DNA of 64,000 nucleotides from Streptomyces gossypii (GCF_025165795.1 NZ_JAJAGO010000017.1:62001-126000); one strand, 5' to 3'; shown: positions 1-9,700, numbered from the stretch's first letter. Numbers and translations are program-made. Notes: generated from the letters alone by a model not told the origin.

Positions 1-632
1 GCGTCGGCCAGCAGACGGCCGCGGCCGAGCACCACGAGGTGATCGGCGAAGCGCGCCGTCTCCCCCATCTGGTGGCTGGAGACGAGCACGGCGCGGCCCT
101 CCGCCGCGAGCCGCCGCAGCAGTTCGCGGATCCAGGCGATGCCCTCCGGATCCAGTCCGTTGCCCGGTTCGTCGAGCATCAGTACGGGCGGGTCGCCGAG
201 CAGCGCGGCGGCGATGCCCAGCCGCTGGCGCATGCCGAGCGAGAAGGTGTGCACGCGCCGCCGTGCGGCGGTTTCGAGCCCCGTACGGGCCAGCACCTCG
301 CCGATCCGGCGCTCCGGTATGCGGTTGCTGAGGGCCAGCGTCAGCAGGTGCTGGTGGGCGGTCCGCGCGGGGTGGGCGGCGGTGGCGTCCAGCAGGGCGC
401 CGACCCGGCGCATCGGCTCGGGGTAGGAGACGTAGGGGCGCCCGCCGATCAGGGCGTTGCCCGAGGTGGGCCGGTCCAGTCCGAGCACCAGCCGCATGGT
501 GGTGGACTTTCCGCTGCCGTTGGGTCCGAGGAAACCGGTCACCCGTCCGGGAGCCACTGAGAAGCTGAGCCCTTCGACGGCGGGCACCGCGCCGTAGCGC
601 TTGGTGAGTTCGTTGATCTCGATCGAGGTCAT
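1..632 (-). CDS. ABC transporter ATP-binding protein (C-terminus beyond window)
   Basis: The gene enters from the left edge; about 210 N-terminal codons are visible and the stop lies outside. The protein starts MTSIEINELTKRYG. It has Walker A GPNGSGKST (residues 36-44), a signature-type FSLGMRQRL near residue 130 and Walker B VLMLDEP near 150 followed by GNGLDPEG and the switch segment SSHQMGE. This is the nucleotide-binding subunit of a CcmA/DrrA-type ABC exporter, which normally works with a separate membrane permease; that partner would lie left of the window. It diverges from the two-component system at 741-2656 across a perfect palindrome (681-714). Linkage of drug-type ABC exporters to NarL-type two-component systems is common, so coregulation is likely but inferred. 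Family certain; substrate unknown. Confidence 0.93.
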   Translation of the reverse strand, partial: MTSIEINELTKRYGAVPAVEGLSFSVAPGRVTGFLGPNGSGKSTTMRLVLGLDRPTSGNALIGGRPYVSYPEPMRRVGALLDATAAHPARTAHQHLLTLALSNRIPERRIGEVLARTGLETAARRRVHTFSLGMRQRLGIAAALLGDPPVLMLDEPGNGLDPEGIAWIRELLRRLAAEGRAVLVSSHQMGETARFADHLVVLGRGRLLAD

Positions 633-680
633 GGTCCGAGGCTGCCGCGCACGGGCGGCCGGACGCTCCCCCCACGCGCG

Positions 681-714
681 GGTGTCACCTCCCCCGGCCG
701 GGGGAGGTGACACC
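681..714. promoter_or_regulatory. Perfect 34-bp palindrome, candidate operator in divergent promoter
   Basis: The half-site GGTGTCACCTCCCCCGG is followed directly by its exact reverse complement, giving 17+17 bp with no spacer and no mismatch. It lies between the ABC ATPase start (632, leftward) and the histidine kinase start (741, rightward). Its position suits a dimeric regulator controlling both directions, the adjacent LuxR-type response regulator being the obvious candidate. It could instead fold as a hairpin in either leader transcript. Confidence 0.6.
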
Positions 715-740
715 GGTACGAGGGCTGGCAGGATGAGCGC

Positions 741-2009
741 GTGCCCGTGATCCGTGCCCTGCTCAGTCCGCTGACGCGTGCTGTCACCTACACCCGCTGG
801 CTGCATCTGATCCTGGGCGGTACGGCCGCCGTCATCTGCGGGATGGTCTTCCCCGGGCTGGACTACCTGTGGGAACTCCAGACGCTCTGGGCACTCGCGG
901 TGCCGGTGCCGCTCGCCTTCCTCGCGGCGATGGTGCCCGGCATGCGGCTGGCCGAGGGCCTCCAGGCGAGGCTGATGCTGCTGCCGGGGCCGCATGCCCG
1001 GCATCCGGGCGGTGGCGGCGCCGCGATCTCCGCGGCGCCGTCCAGCTCCTGGCAGGACCGCTGGCGCACCGCGGGATGGCTGGTGGTGCGGATCGAGGCG
1101 GGCGCCTGTGTCATGACGCTCAGCATTGTGCTGCCGTCCCTGTCGCTGTCGCTGCTGAACGCCGCACTCGGCGGCGGCCGGGACTTGGGGAGCGCGGTGC
1201 CCGTCACGGGCGACCACTGGTGGTACGCGCCCCTCGCCGTGCTGCCACTGGCCGTCCTGGCTGCCCTGGTGGTGGGTGCGGGCGCCGGGCTGACCACCGC
1301 GGCGCGCCACCTGCTCGGGCCCTCGGCGGCGGAACGGCTGGCCGAGCTGGAGGAGCGCAACGAGCGCCTGCTGGAGCGCGGGCGTCTCGCCCGGGAGCTG
1401 CACGACTCGATCGGCCACGCCCTGACCGCCGCGGTCGTGCAGTCGGGCGCCGCGCGTGCCTCCGGGTCCCCGGAGTTCACCGGCCGGGCGCTCGTCGCCA
1501 TCGAGGAGACCGCACGGGACGCCCTGGAGGATCTGGAGCGGGTGCTGCGTCTGCTGCGTGAGGGCACTCCGGGGCCGGGCAGCAGGCCGGGGCTGGCGGA
1601 CACCGGGCGGCTGCTGGACTCGGCACGCGCGGCCGGGGCCACCGTCCGGCCCGAGGTGACCGCGGATCTGGCGGCGCTGCCGGGCCCGGTGTCGCGGGAG
1701 GGCTACCGGATCGTCCAGGAGGCGCTGACCAACGTGCTGCGGCATGCGGGCCCGGTGGCGGTGTCGCTCCGTATCACCGCGCGGGACGGCGCTCTGGAGC
1801 TGGACATACGCAACGCGCTGCCCTGCCCGGCGGCCCCCTCCGGGGTGCCCGGCAGCGGACTGCGCGGCATCCGGGAACGTGCGGCGCTGCTCGGCGGCGA
1901 GGCCGAGAGCGGGCCCTGGGGCGACCGCTGGCGGGTGTACGCCCGGCTGCCCCTGGGCGTCGCGGCTGCGGATGCCAGGGCGGCAGCACGAGCGGAGGCG
2001 GGGGGATGA
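741..2009 (+). CDS. NarL-family sensor histidine kinase
   Basis: A 422-residue membrane histidine kinase starting with GTG. The N-terminal ~200 residues hold several hydrophobic segments (about 17-40, 50-65, 115-140, 155-185). The dimerisation/phosphoacceptor segment is LARELHDSIGHALTAAVVQ near residue 215, with the HD motif typical of HisKA_3, followed by a short HATPase_c domain (EALTNVLRHA near 330, GSGLRGIRERA near 370). It phosphorylates the response regulator encoded next, whose start overlaps its stop by 4 bp. The sensor region resembles DesK-like kinases with several membrane passes and little extracellular domain, so an envelope stress or drug signal is plausible. Confidence 0.93.
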   Translation: MPVIRALLSPLTRAVTYTRWLHLILGGTAAVICGMVFPGLDYLWELQTLWALAVPVPLAFLAAMVPGMRLAEGLQARLMLLPGPHARHPGGGGAAISAAPSSSWQDRWRTAGWLVVRIEAGACVMTLSIVLPSLSLSLLNAALGGGRDLGSAVPVTGDHWWYAPLAVLPLAVLAALVVGAGAGLTTAARHLLGPSAAERLAELEERNERLLERGRLARELHDSIGHALTAAVVQSGAARASGSPEFTGRALVAIEETARDALEDLERVLRLLREGTPGPGSRPGLADTGRLLDSARAAGATVRPEVTADLAALPGPVSREGYRIVQEALTNVLRHAGPVAVSLRITARDGALELDIRNALPCPAAPSGVPGSGLRGIRERAALLGGEAESGPWGDRWRVYARLPLGVAAADARAAARAEAGG

Positions 2010-2656
2010 CGGTCTCGGTGCTGCTGGTGGACGACGAGGAGCTGGTACGCACCGGGATCCGCGCGATCCTGGAGGCCCAGCCCGGTATCCGGGTGGCCGG
2101 CGAGGCCGCGGACGGCGCGGCCGTGGTGCCGCTGGTGCGCAGGCTGTGCCCGGATGTGGTGGCGATGGACGTGCGGATGCCGCTGATGGACGGCATCGAG
2201 GCCACCCGCGCCGTGCTGGCGTCCGTACCGGATCCGCCGAAGATCCTGGTGGTGACGACGTTCGAGCAGGACGAGTACGTCTACCGGGCGCTGCGGGCGG
2301 GCGCCGACGGCTTTCTGCTGAAGCGCGCACGCCCCGCCGAGATCGTGCACGCCGTGCGGCTGATCGCCGAGGGCGAGTCGCTGCTGTTCCCCGCCGCCGT
2401 ACGGGAGCTGGCCGCCGCGCACGGTAACCAGGAGGCGCGGGCCGCCATGGAACGCGCCAGGCTCACCGAGCGCGAGCGGGAGGTGCTGCTGCTGATCACC
2501 CGGGGGCTGGCCAACGCAGAGATCGCGCGGCAGCTCTTCCTCGGCACCGAGACCGTCAAGTCGCACGTCAGCTCGGTGCTCGCGAAACTCGGCGCCCGCG
2601 ACCGGGTGCAAGCGGTGATCACTGCCTACGAATCGGGCTTCGTCGCACCCGGCTGA
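2006..2656 (+). CDS. NarL/LuxR-type response regulator
   Basis: A 216-residue response regulator. The receiver domain (about 1-120) has the acidic pair D9/D10, phosphoacceptor Asp55 in VAMDVRMP and the conserved Lys of LLKRARP near 109. A C-terminal LuxR helix-turn-helix (about 150-212) contains LTEREREVLLL and NAEIARQLFLGTETVKSHVSSV. Its ATG overlaps the kinase stop (ATGA, 2006-2009), so the pair is translationally coupled. It probably binds DNA as a dimer; the palindrome at 681-714 is the nearest candidate site. Target genes are inferred only from position. Confidence 0.95.
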   Translation: MTVSVLLVDDEELVRTGIRAILEAQPGIRVAGEAADGAAVVPLVRRLCPDVVAMDVRMPLMDGIEATRAVLASVPDPPKILVVTTFEQDEYVYRALRAGADGFLLKRARPAEIVHAVRLIAEGESLLFPAAVRELAAAHGNQEARAAMERARLTEREREVLLLITRGLANAEIARQLFLGTETVKSHVSSVLAKLGARDRVQAVITAYESGFVAPG

Positions 2657-2728
2657 TGTCCCGGCACTCGTCGTGACCCGCCGTTCCGGATACGATCCGC
2701 CACACATGAACAGCCAGGGAGGCGGACG

Positions 2729-3886
2729 TTGGGGAGGCTCACCGGCGGGGATCCGTCCCTGCTGCGCAGGATCAACTCCGCCGTCGTGCTGCGCGCGCTG
2801 CGCGGCACCGACCGGCCGCCGACGCTGACGTACACCGACCTGGTGCAGGCCACCGGCCTGTCCCGGCCGACGGTGGAGGGCGTCGTGGAGGGGCTTGCCG
2901 AGTCGGGGCTGGTCGCGGAGGCCGTCGACGAGGGCGGCGACGCGAGGCGCGGACGGCCCGCGCGCCGCTTCCGCTTCCGGGCGGAGGCCGGTCATCTGCT
3001 GGGCATCGAGATCGGCGCGCACCGGGTCGCTGCGGTCCTGTCCGATCTGACCGGCCGGATCTGCGGTACGGTCGCCCGCAGAATCGATGAGACGGCCACG
3101 GCCGACGAGCGTCTGGAACGGGTGCGCGGGGCGGTCGCCGACCTGCTGCGCCGATCCGAGGTGGCCCGCGATTCGCTGCGGGCGGTCGGTGTGGGCAGCC
3201 CGGGGATCGTCCAGGCGGACGGCAGCGTACGGCTGGGCACCGCGCTGCCCGGCTGGACGGGGCTGCCGCTGGGCGAGCGGCTGCGCCGTTCGTTCCGCTG
3301 CCCGGTGCTTGTCGAGAACGACGCCAATGCCGCCGCGCTCGCCGAGCACTGGAAGGGCGCCGCCGCCGAGTCCGATGATGTGGTCTTCGTGCTGGCCGGG
3401 CTCAGCCCCGGCGCCGGATCACTGATCGGCGGGCGGTTGCACCGGGGGTTCGGAGGCGCGGCGGGCGAGATCGGTGCGCTGCATCTGCTGGGCCGGGAGG
3501 CGAGACCGGAGCATCTGCTCTCCACGACCGGGGAACCGCTGCATCCCCTGGACGAGGAGGCGGTGGCGCACGTGTTCGCGCTCGCGCGCGAGGGCGACGC
3601 ACGGGCCCGGGAGGCTGAGGACCGCTTCGTCCGGCGGCTGGTGCACGATGTCGCGGCACTGGTGCTGGCGCTGGACCCGGAGCTGGTGGTGGTCGGCGGC
3701 TGGGCGTCCGGGCTGGACAGCGTACTTCAGCCGCTGCGTGCCGAGCTGGAGCGCTCCTGCCTGCGGCCGCCTCGGGTGACGCTGTCGCTCCTCGGGGAGA
3801 CCGCCGTCGCGACGGGGGCCCTGCGGGTGGCCCTCGATCACGCCGAAGCGGAGCTGTTCGCAGTGGAGGGCACGGCGAACAGCTAG
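2729..3886 (+). CDS. ROK-family transcriptional regulator
   Basis: A 385-residue protein with an N-terminal winged helix (about 12-75, containing LVQATGLSRPTVEGVVEGL) and a sugar-kinase-fold ROK domain (about 85-375) with an ATP-site-like GVGSPGIV and the ENDANAAALAEHW segment. The TTG start is supported by an AGGGAGG ribosome site 6 nt upstream. The usual cysteine-rich ROK zinc motif (CxCGxxGCxE) is absent: after GAAGEIGALHLL the sequence has no cysteines, so zinc-dependent sugar phosphorylation is doubtful. Members of this type act as sugar-responsive repressors. No sugar operon is adjacent, so the target is unknown. It ends before a strong hairpin shared with the convergent GntR gene. Confidence 0.9.
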   Translation: MGRLTGGDPSLLRRINSAVVLRALRGTDRPPTLTYTDLVQATGLSRPTVEGVVEGLAESGLVAEAVDEGGDARRGRPARRFRFRAEAGHLLGIEIGAHRVAAVLSDLTGRICGTVARRIDETATADERLERVRGAVADLLRRSEVARDSLRAVGVGSPGIVQADGSVRLGTALPGWTGLPLGERLRRSFRCPVLVENDANAAALAEHWKGAAAESDDVVFVLAGLSPGAGSLIGGRLHRGFGGAAGEIGALHLLGREARPEHLLSTTGEPLHPLDEEAVAHVFALAREGDARAREAEDRFVRRLVHDVAALVLALDPELVVVGGWASGLDSVLQPLRAELERSCLRPPRVTLSLLGETAVATGALRVALDHAEAELFAVEGTANS

Positions 3887-3943
3887 GCGAACAGCTGGGG
3901 CGTGTCCTGTAGGAAGGGCCGGGGCGCGCGTGAGCGGTGCAGT

Positions 3944-3970
3944 CCACCGGGCCGCCATGCGGCCCGGTGG
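3944..3970. terminator. Bidirectional hairpin between convergent genes
   Basis: Arms CCACCGGGCCGC and GCGGCCCGGTGG are perfect 12-bp complements around a CAT loop. It lies between the stop of the ROK gene (3886) and the stop of the leftward GntR gene (4002), the expected place for a shared terminator. No U-tract follows, as is usual in high-GC actinobacteria. Confidence 0.75.
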
Positions 3971-4001
3971 GCTGGTGGGCGAAGGCCGGAATCAGCTGCG
4001 G

Positions 4002-4751
4002 TCAGCCCGCCATCAGGGTGACCGGTTCGGTGTCCCCGAAGGTGAGCCGGCAGGTGTCGGCGCGGTAGGTGGAGACGGAGACCGCGGCGGTGCGGCCCGC
4101 CACGAAATACCGGGTGGTGACCACCAGCACCGGCGCACCGGGCAGCCGGTCGAGCTGGCGCGCGTCGTCGGTGTGGGCGGAGCCGAGCTCCACCGCGCGG
4201 TCCTGGCCCTCCAGCTCCAGCCGGTGCAGGGCGCGCAGGAGGTGCTCGGCGCGCACGGAGCTGCTGTCCGTGTCGGCCGGGGCCTCCGGAACGGAGGGTG
4301 CGGACGCCGCCGGTATGTAGAGCAGCTCGGTGGCGACGGGCTGGCCCTGGCTCATCCTCGTCCGCCGGACGGCGTGCACCACGGCGTCGGGGGCGGTGGC
4401 CAGCAGCTGGACCACGGCGGCGGGCGGCGTGACGTCCTCACAGCCCTCGGTCTGCCAGTCTCCACCGGGAGGGCCGGGCCAGCTGTCCCGCACCGGGCCC
4501 ACGTCGACGCCGACCCGGGGCGGGGCGACGGTGGTGCCGACTCCGCGGCGGCGCTGCAGCCGCCCTTCGAGCTCCAGCTGCTCCAGTGCCTGGCGCAGTG
4601 TCGCGCGGGCGACACCGAAGCGGGCGGCGAGCTCCCGCTCGTTCGGCAGGACCTCTCCGACGGCGAACTCGGAGTCGAGCGCGTCGGTCAACACGGTCCG
4701 CAGGTGCCAGTACTTCGGCTCCGGCGCTTTCTCCAGCTGCGTGGTCCCCAC
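4002..4751 (-). CDS. GntR/HutC-family transcriptional regulator
   Basis: A 249-residue regulator with an N-terminal winged helix (about 12-75: LPNERELAARFGVARATLRQALEQLELEGRL) and a UTRA effector-binding domain (about 95-245). The start is GTG at 4751, preceded by GGAGG at 5-nt spacing. Such proteins repress by binding TGGT-N-ACCA type palindromes and are released by small metabolites such as sugar phosphates or urocanate. TTGGT-CAAT-ACCAA lies at 4862-4875 in the AT-rich divergent region, so autoregulation and control of the SDR at 4950 are likely. The ligand cannot be told. Confidence 0.92.
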   Translation of the reverse strand: MGTTQLEKAPEPKYWHLRTVLTDALDSEFAVGEVLPNERELAARFGVARATLRQALEQLELEGRLQRRRGVGTTVAPPRVGVDVGPVRDSWPGPPGGDWQTEGCEDVTPPAAVVQLLATAPDAVVHAVRRTRMSQGQPVATELLYIPAASAPSVPEAPADTDSSSVRAEHLLRALHRLELEGQDRAVELGSAHTDDARQLDRLPGAPVLVVTTRYFVAGRTAAVSVSTYRADTCRLTFGDTEPVTLMAG

Positions 4752-4861
4752 CCTTGCCTCCGCAATCGCCGCGTGTCCAGCGGGGGTTGCCGCTGGATTT
4801 ACTTCTGGTTCTTTATTAAAGGTTCTTTCTTATGCCTGTGACTTTATGGTGGCCCCCAGGC

Positions 4862-4875
4862 TTGGTCAATACCAA
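4862..4875. promoter_or_regulatory. HutC-type operator candidate
   Basis: TTGGTCAATACCAA has perfect 5-bp arms around CAAT. It resembles known HutC-subfamily sites of the TGGTCTAGACCA type, differing only in the middle bases. It lies in the relatively AT-rich 200-bp region between the divergent GntR regulator and SDR genes. Confidence 0.5.
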
Positions 4876-4915
4876 TCGGGACGTGACGTCCTTGCCGATC
4901 TCCCTTTGTGGGTGT

Positions 4916-4929
4916 GATGATCGATCATC
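4916..4929. promoter_or_regulatory. Perfect 14-bp palindrome upstream of the SDR gene
   Basis: GATGATCGATCATC is self-complementary over all 14 bp and ends 9 bp before the GGAGGG ribosome site of the SDR gene (start 4950). A repressor bound here would block the SDR transcript. It differs from the HutC-type half-sites upstream, so a second regulator is possible. Confidence 0.4.
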
Positions 4930-4949
4930 GTTCATTCTGGAGGGTTTCC

Positions 4950-5720
4950 ATGGCACAGCGGCCACGGCAGGACCAACAGCAGGTCACCATCGTCACCGGC
5001 GGCAGCCGGGGCATCGGCGCGGCGACGGCGGTGCGTCTGGCACGGGAGGGCCACCACATCGGCATCGGCTACGAACGGGCCCGCGAGGCCGCGGAGGCCA
5101 CGGCCGCGGCCGTGCGCGCGGAGGGCGGCGAGGCGCTGCCCGTCCAGCTGGACACCAGTGACGAGGCACAGGTGGACGCCTTCTTCGACGCCGTCCAGGA
5201 CACCCTGGGCCCGGTCACCGGTCTGGTCGCCAACGCCGGCATCACCGGGCCGCTGGGCCGCTTCACCGAGACCTCCACCGAGGTGATGCGCCGGGTCGTC
5301 GACGTGAACGTGACGGGCACGCTGCTGTGCCTGCGCCGCGCGGCGCAGGCCATGTCGGTTCGGCACGGCGGGACGGGCGGCGCCATCGTCAGCATCTCCT
5401 CCGGGGCGGCGACGCTGGGCAGCCCCGGCGAGTACGTGCACTACGCCGCCACCAAAGCGGCCGTGGACGCCATGACCGTCGGCCTGGCCAAGGAGCTGGG
5501 GCCGGACGGCGTGCGGGTGAACTCCGTACAGCCCGGCGCGGTGCTCACCGAGATGCACGCGGCCATGGGCGACCCTGACCGGGCCTGGAAGAAGGCGGAG
5601 TCGATCCCCCTGCGGCGACCCGGCGAGCCGGAGGAGATCGCGCACGCGGTGGCCTGGCTGCTCTCGGCGGAGGCGTCCTTCACCACCGGCGCGGTACTGC
5701 GGGTCTCCGGCGGGATCTGA
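4950..5720 (+). CDS. SDR-family NAD(P)-dependent oxidoreductase
   Basis: A 256-residue short-chain dehydrogenase. The start at 4950 follows GGAGGG (4939-4944); an in-frame upstream start at 4908 has no ribosome site. The Rossmann glycine motif TGGSRGIG is near residue 14, NAG near 95, and the catalytic Ser and YAATK near 155-170. It closely resembles FabG-like and glucose-1-dehydrogenase-like reductases. Expression is probably governed by the divergent GntR regulator. The substrate is not predictable; the C-terminus (TGAVLRVSGGI) is intact. Confidence 0.93.
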   Translation: MAQRPRQDQQQVTIVTGGSRGIGAATAVRLAREGHHIGIGYERAREAAEATAAAVRAEGGEALPVQLDTSDEAQVDAFFDAVQDTLGPVTGLVANAGITGPLGRFTETSTEVMRRVVDVNVTGTLLCLRRAAQAMSVRHGGTGGAIVSISSGAATLGSPGEYVHYAATKAAVDAMTVGLAKELGPDGVRVNSVQPGAVLTEMHAAMGDPDRAWKKAESIPLRRPGEPEEIAHAVAWLLSAEASFTTGAVLRVSGGI

Positions 5721-5849
5721 CCCCACACGCCACACGACACGTCCGCAGGAGCGGCCGGTCACGCATCTTCCCGCGGACGTCCGCCGCTGACATCGTGGCC
5801 GCAGTCCTCGTCCGGCCCTCTGCGGCGTCGTTCTCCATGAGGAGTCCCT

Positions 5850-6731
5850 GTGTCCGTCAGCTCCGCGTACGCTCCCGTGCCGCACTCCGCGTCCGTCGTC
5901 CGCGTCTCGCCGTCGGACGGCTCGCCGTTCGAGATCGCCTACGAGCGGCGCGGCAGCGGCGAACCGATCGTCCTGCTGCACGGTATCGGCCACCACTGGC
6001 AGGCGTGGGAGCCGGTGCTGACCCTCCTCGCCGCCTCGCACGAGGTCTTCGCCCCCGACCTGCCGGGCTTCGGCGCCTCCCCCGGTCTGCTTCCGGACCG
6101 CTCCTACGGTCTGCCGGACGTGCGGTCGCTGCTGGCCGCGGCCCTGGATGCGCTGGGCCTGAACCGGCCGCATGTGGTGGGCAATTCGCTGGGCGGGCGG
6201 CTGGCGCTGGAGCTCGGACTGCACGGGCAGGCGAGTTCGGTGACCGCCTTCTCCCCCGCGGGCTTCTGGAATGAAGCCGAGCGGCGCTACGCCTTCGGCG
6301 TGCTCACCGCAATGCGGCTGGGCGCCCGCACGATGCCGGAGGCTCTGGTGCGGCGGCTGTCCCGTACCGCCGCCGGGCGGACCGCCCTGACCAGTTCCAT
6401 CTACGCTCGCCCCGGCCGCCGTTCACCCGAGGCGGTCGTCGCCGAGATCCGGGCGCTGCGGGACGCTCCGGGCTTCACCCCGACGCTGGCGGCCGGGCAG
6501 CACCCTGCGGCTGTGTTCACGGGGACGATCGGCACGGTGCCGGACATCCCCGTGACGATCGGCTGGGGCGACCGGGACCGGCTGCTGGTCCGCAGGCAGG
6601 GCCTACGAGCCAAACGGGCTCTCCCGGACGCCCGGCTGGTGCGGCTGCGAGGGTGCGGGCATGTCCCGATGAACGACGCTCCCGCGCTGGTGGCCCGGAT
6701 CGTGCTGGACACGGTGCGGAGGGTGCCCTGA
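5850..6731 (+). CDS. Alpha/beta-fold hydrolase
   Basis: A 293-residue soluble hydrolase beginning with GTG after a GAGGA site. It shows the oxyanion segment VLLHGIGHHWQAW, the nucleophile elbow GNSLGG (Ser near 115), an acidic residue in the WGDRDRLL segment and the catalytic histidine in GCGHVPM near the C-terminus. The cap region around 140-200 is short and basic. It stands alone between the SDR and the convergent TPR gene. Esterase, haloalkane dehalogenase-like or lactonase activity are all possible; only the fold and triad are certain. Confidence 0.92.
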   Translation: MSVSSAYAPVPHSASVVRVSPSDGSPFEIAYERRGSGEPIVLLHGIGHHWQAWEPVLTLLAASHEVFAPDLPGFGASPGLLPDRSYGLPDVRSLLAAALDALGLNRPHVVGNSLGGRLALELGLHGQASSVTAFSPAGFWNEAERRYAFGVLTAMRLGARTMPEALVRRLSRTAAGRTALTSSIYARPGRRSPEAVVAEIRALRDAPGFTPTLAAGQHPAAVFTGTIGTVPDIPVTIGWGDRDRLLVRRQGLRAKRALPDARLVRLRGCGHVPMNDAPALVARIVLDTVRRVP

Positions 6732-6763
6732 GCGCCGCTGCCACCCGGGCGGCCCGCACCGGT

Positions 6764-9700
6764 TCACCCGGTCGGACTCACGTCCTCGCGCAGCGCCGCA
6801 CCGAGCAGCGCGGCCGCCTCCTCGCGGCGGCCCGCGAGCGTGCCGTCCGGATCGCCGGCACCCTCGGGACAGGCGCCGAGCACACTCCGCGCACGGTCCG
6901 CCGCGGCCGTGCGGCGGCCGAGGTCGGCCTCCAGCCAGCCCGCCATGAGCGCGGTGCCGGTATGCGCGGCCAAGCCGGTCCCGCCGCAGGCGGCGAAGGC
7001 GGTCAGGGCATGGTCGGCGAAGATGACGGCCTCCTCGTAGGCCGCGAGGTTGATCTCGTACTGGTGGCGGGCGTTGCGCTCCTCGTCCGGCGGTCCGTCG
7101 GTGGCCTGCAGCAGCAGTTCGGCCGTCTGCCGGTATCCGTGGCCGAGCTCCATGCGCAGGGCTGTGCGCTCCTGTTCGTCGGAGGCGGTGCGGATACCGG
7201 ACTCGGCCTCGTTCAGCGCCGCGCCCATCATCTCGATGGCCCCGGGGACGTCCTGGCGGCTCATCGCGATCCACGCGCGTGAGCGCAGCGACCGGATGAC
7301 GGCGTGGGTCTCGCCCAGCGGGCGCCACAGCTTCTCGGCGCGTTCGTACGCCTGAAGGGCCTCGTCGGGCAACTCGGCGCTCTTGAGCGCGTCGGCCGCG
7401 AGATGCGCGAGCATCGCGTGGTCGTGCTGGTCCTCCCATGCCTGGGCGGTGTCGGCGGCCAACAGGAACTGCTCGGCCGCCGCGCGCTGTTCACCCGCTC
7501 CGCTGCGGGTCAGGGCCTGGCCCAGCCACCAGCGTGCCTGGACGACCTCGCCCTCGTCGTGGCCGGCCAGCAGATCGGGCAGTACGCCCTCCAGCACGGT
7601 CGCGGCCTCCTCCCAGCGGTCGAGGTCCAGGAGCCGGCCGCCGAGCCGGAGCCGGGCCACGGCGCCGAGCCCGGCGCCCTCGTCTGCCGCGTCGGCCCAG
7701 TGTGCGGCCTCCAGGAGGCAGGCCGCCTCCTCGTCCGGGCGCTCCTGCGCGCCGAGCGCGTCGGCGAGTACGAGGTGCAGCCGGGCGCTCTCCCAGGGGC
7801 TCAGCGTCCGGGTGTCCCCGTCCGCCCTCCTGTCCGCTCCCCCGGTCGCTCCCCCGTCGGTGTTCCGGCCGGTGTCCGCCGCGGTGGCGCGCAGCACCGC
7901 CTCGGCCCCGGCCGGGTCTCCTGCGGCCAGGAGCGCCCGTGCGTGGGCGAGTTCGGCCTCGGTGGCCTGCCAGGGGCGGCGGGCGGCGTGGAAGGTGCGG
8001 GCGGCCTCGTCCAGCAGCCGGGCGGCGGCTGCTGGATCGCCGCGCTGTCCGGCGAGGCGCCCACGTGATTCGGTGGCCTCGGCGATGCGGGCGAGCACGC
8101 CCGGCTCGACGCGGCGGGGTCCGGCGAAGGCGAGGAGTTCGGCCAGCTCGCGATCCAGTGCGTCCGCGGCCTGGTGCGGGTCGTCGGCGGTGGCCAGCAG
8201 TCCGGTGCGGATCCGGGCGCGGGAGAGCAGCACGGCGGTGGTGTGGCGGGTGCTGGCCCGGCCCTCGGCGTGCAGGGAGACCGCTTCGGCGCACAGCGGT
8301 TCCAGGGCGGCGAGGGCTTCGGCGGGACGGCCCGCGAAGGCGGTGGCCAAGGAGGCGCGGGCGCGGCAGGCCAGGGCGTCGCCGGGCTGTTCCGCGGCGC
8401 TGAACAGCGCGGCGGCTTCGGTGAAGAGTGCGGCACCGGTGGCCGGGTCGGTGCGGGCGATCTCCATGGCGCGGTGGTCGAGCAGTTCGGCGCGCTCGCC
8501 GCCCAGCAGCAGGGTGCCCTCGCGTTCGACCACCGCCGCCAGTTCGCGCCAGCGGTCCAGGGCGGCGGGGTGTCCCCGTTCGCTGAGGGTTCGCGCTTCG
8601 GCGAGGAGGGTCCGGGGGTCGCTTCGGCCGCTGGAGGCGGCGGCCGGAGCCGGCGCGTTCCCGCCGGGAGCGGTGGCCGGTACGGCGGCCGGGCCCCGTG
8701 CGCCCTCCTCGCCCAGCGGTGCCGGGCGCAGCCCCAGCGGCAGCCGCTCCACCAGCGGGGCTCCGGCCATCCGGGCGCGGGCGGCGTCGCTGACGGCCGT
8801 GGACCCGTTGCGCCGGTCGAAGCGGGCGGCGACGGCCAGCGCCTCGTCCGCGGCGTGTTCGAGGAGGGTGACTGCCGTCCACTCGCGCTCCGGCGGGCCG
8901 GGCACGGGCTGCCCGGAGTGGCCCAGTTCGGTCATTCTGCGCATCAGCAGGGCGGTGCTGACCATCCAGTCGAGGTAGGTGTCCGGATCCCCGGCGGGCT
9001 CCCAGTGCCCGGTCTGCTCGGCCAGGATCTCCAGTCCGCGCGGTTCGTTGCCGGTGCGGGCGCAGAACTCGACGTGGGCGGCAACCGCGTACCGCATGCT
9101 CGCCATGGAGCGTGCCATGCGGTAGCCGCGCAGGTGGTGGGCGCGGGCCCGGTCGGTGTGGCCGAGGCGGACGAGCGGCAGCAGCGAGGAGGCCAGCACG
9201 GCGTGCGGCTCGTGCAGGCAGCTGTGGTCGCCGCCGAGTACGGGTGTCCACAGCCGCAGCGCCTTCTCGTCGTCCCCCTGCCGCTCCTGCCAGCTGCCCT
9301 GTTCGTGGAGTTCGCAGGCGTGGCAGTCGCTCATCTCGTCGCGGTCTGCGGACAGCCAGGCGGCGTAGGCGCGGGCCGCACGGGGCCGGTCGCCGATGTG
9401 CCGGGCGATGTTGAACTCGCTCTGCCGTACGGCGCGTTCCGAGTGGCCCGCCAGACGGTAGCGGTGGGCCATCTCGGCCTGCCAGGTCTCGATGGACTCC
9501 AGTGGGATGTGCGGCTGGTCGAGCATGCCGCTGGAGACCCACTTGAAGATCCAGTGCAGCCGGTGGGTGGCGGCCTCGTCGAAGTCGGCGGGCGCCTCGT
9601 CCCACATCCGCAGGAGCCGCGAGAACGGCACGAAGGTCTTGTCGGACTCCGCGCTGAAGTTGTAGGCGCCGATGAGGTTGAGCAGCGCGTCGACCGTCAG

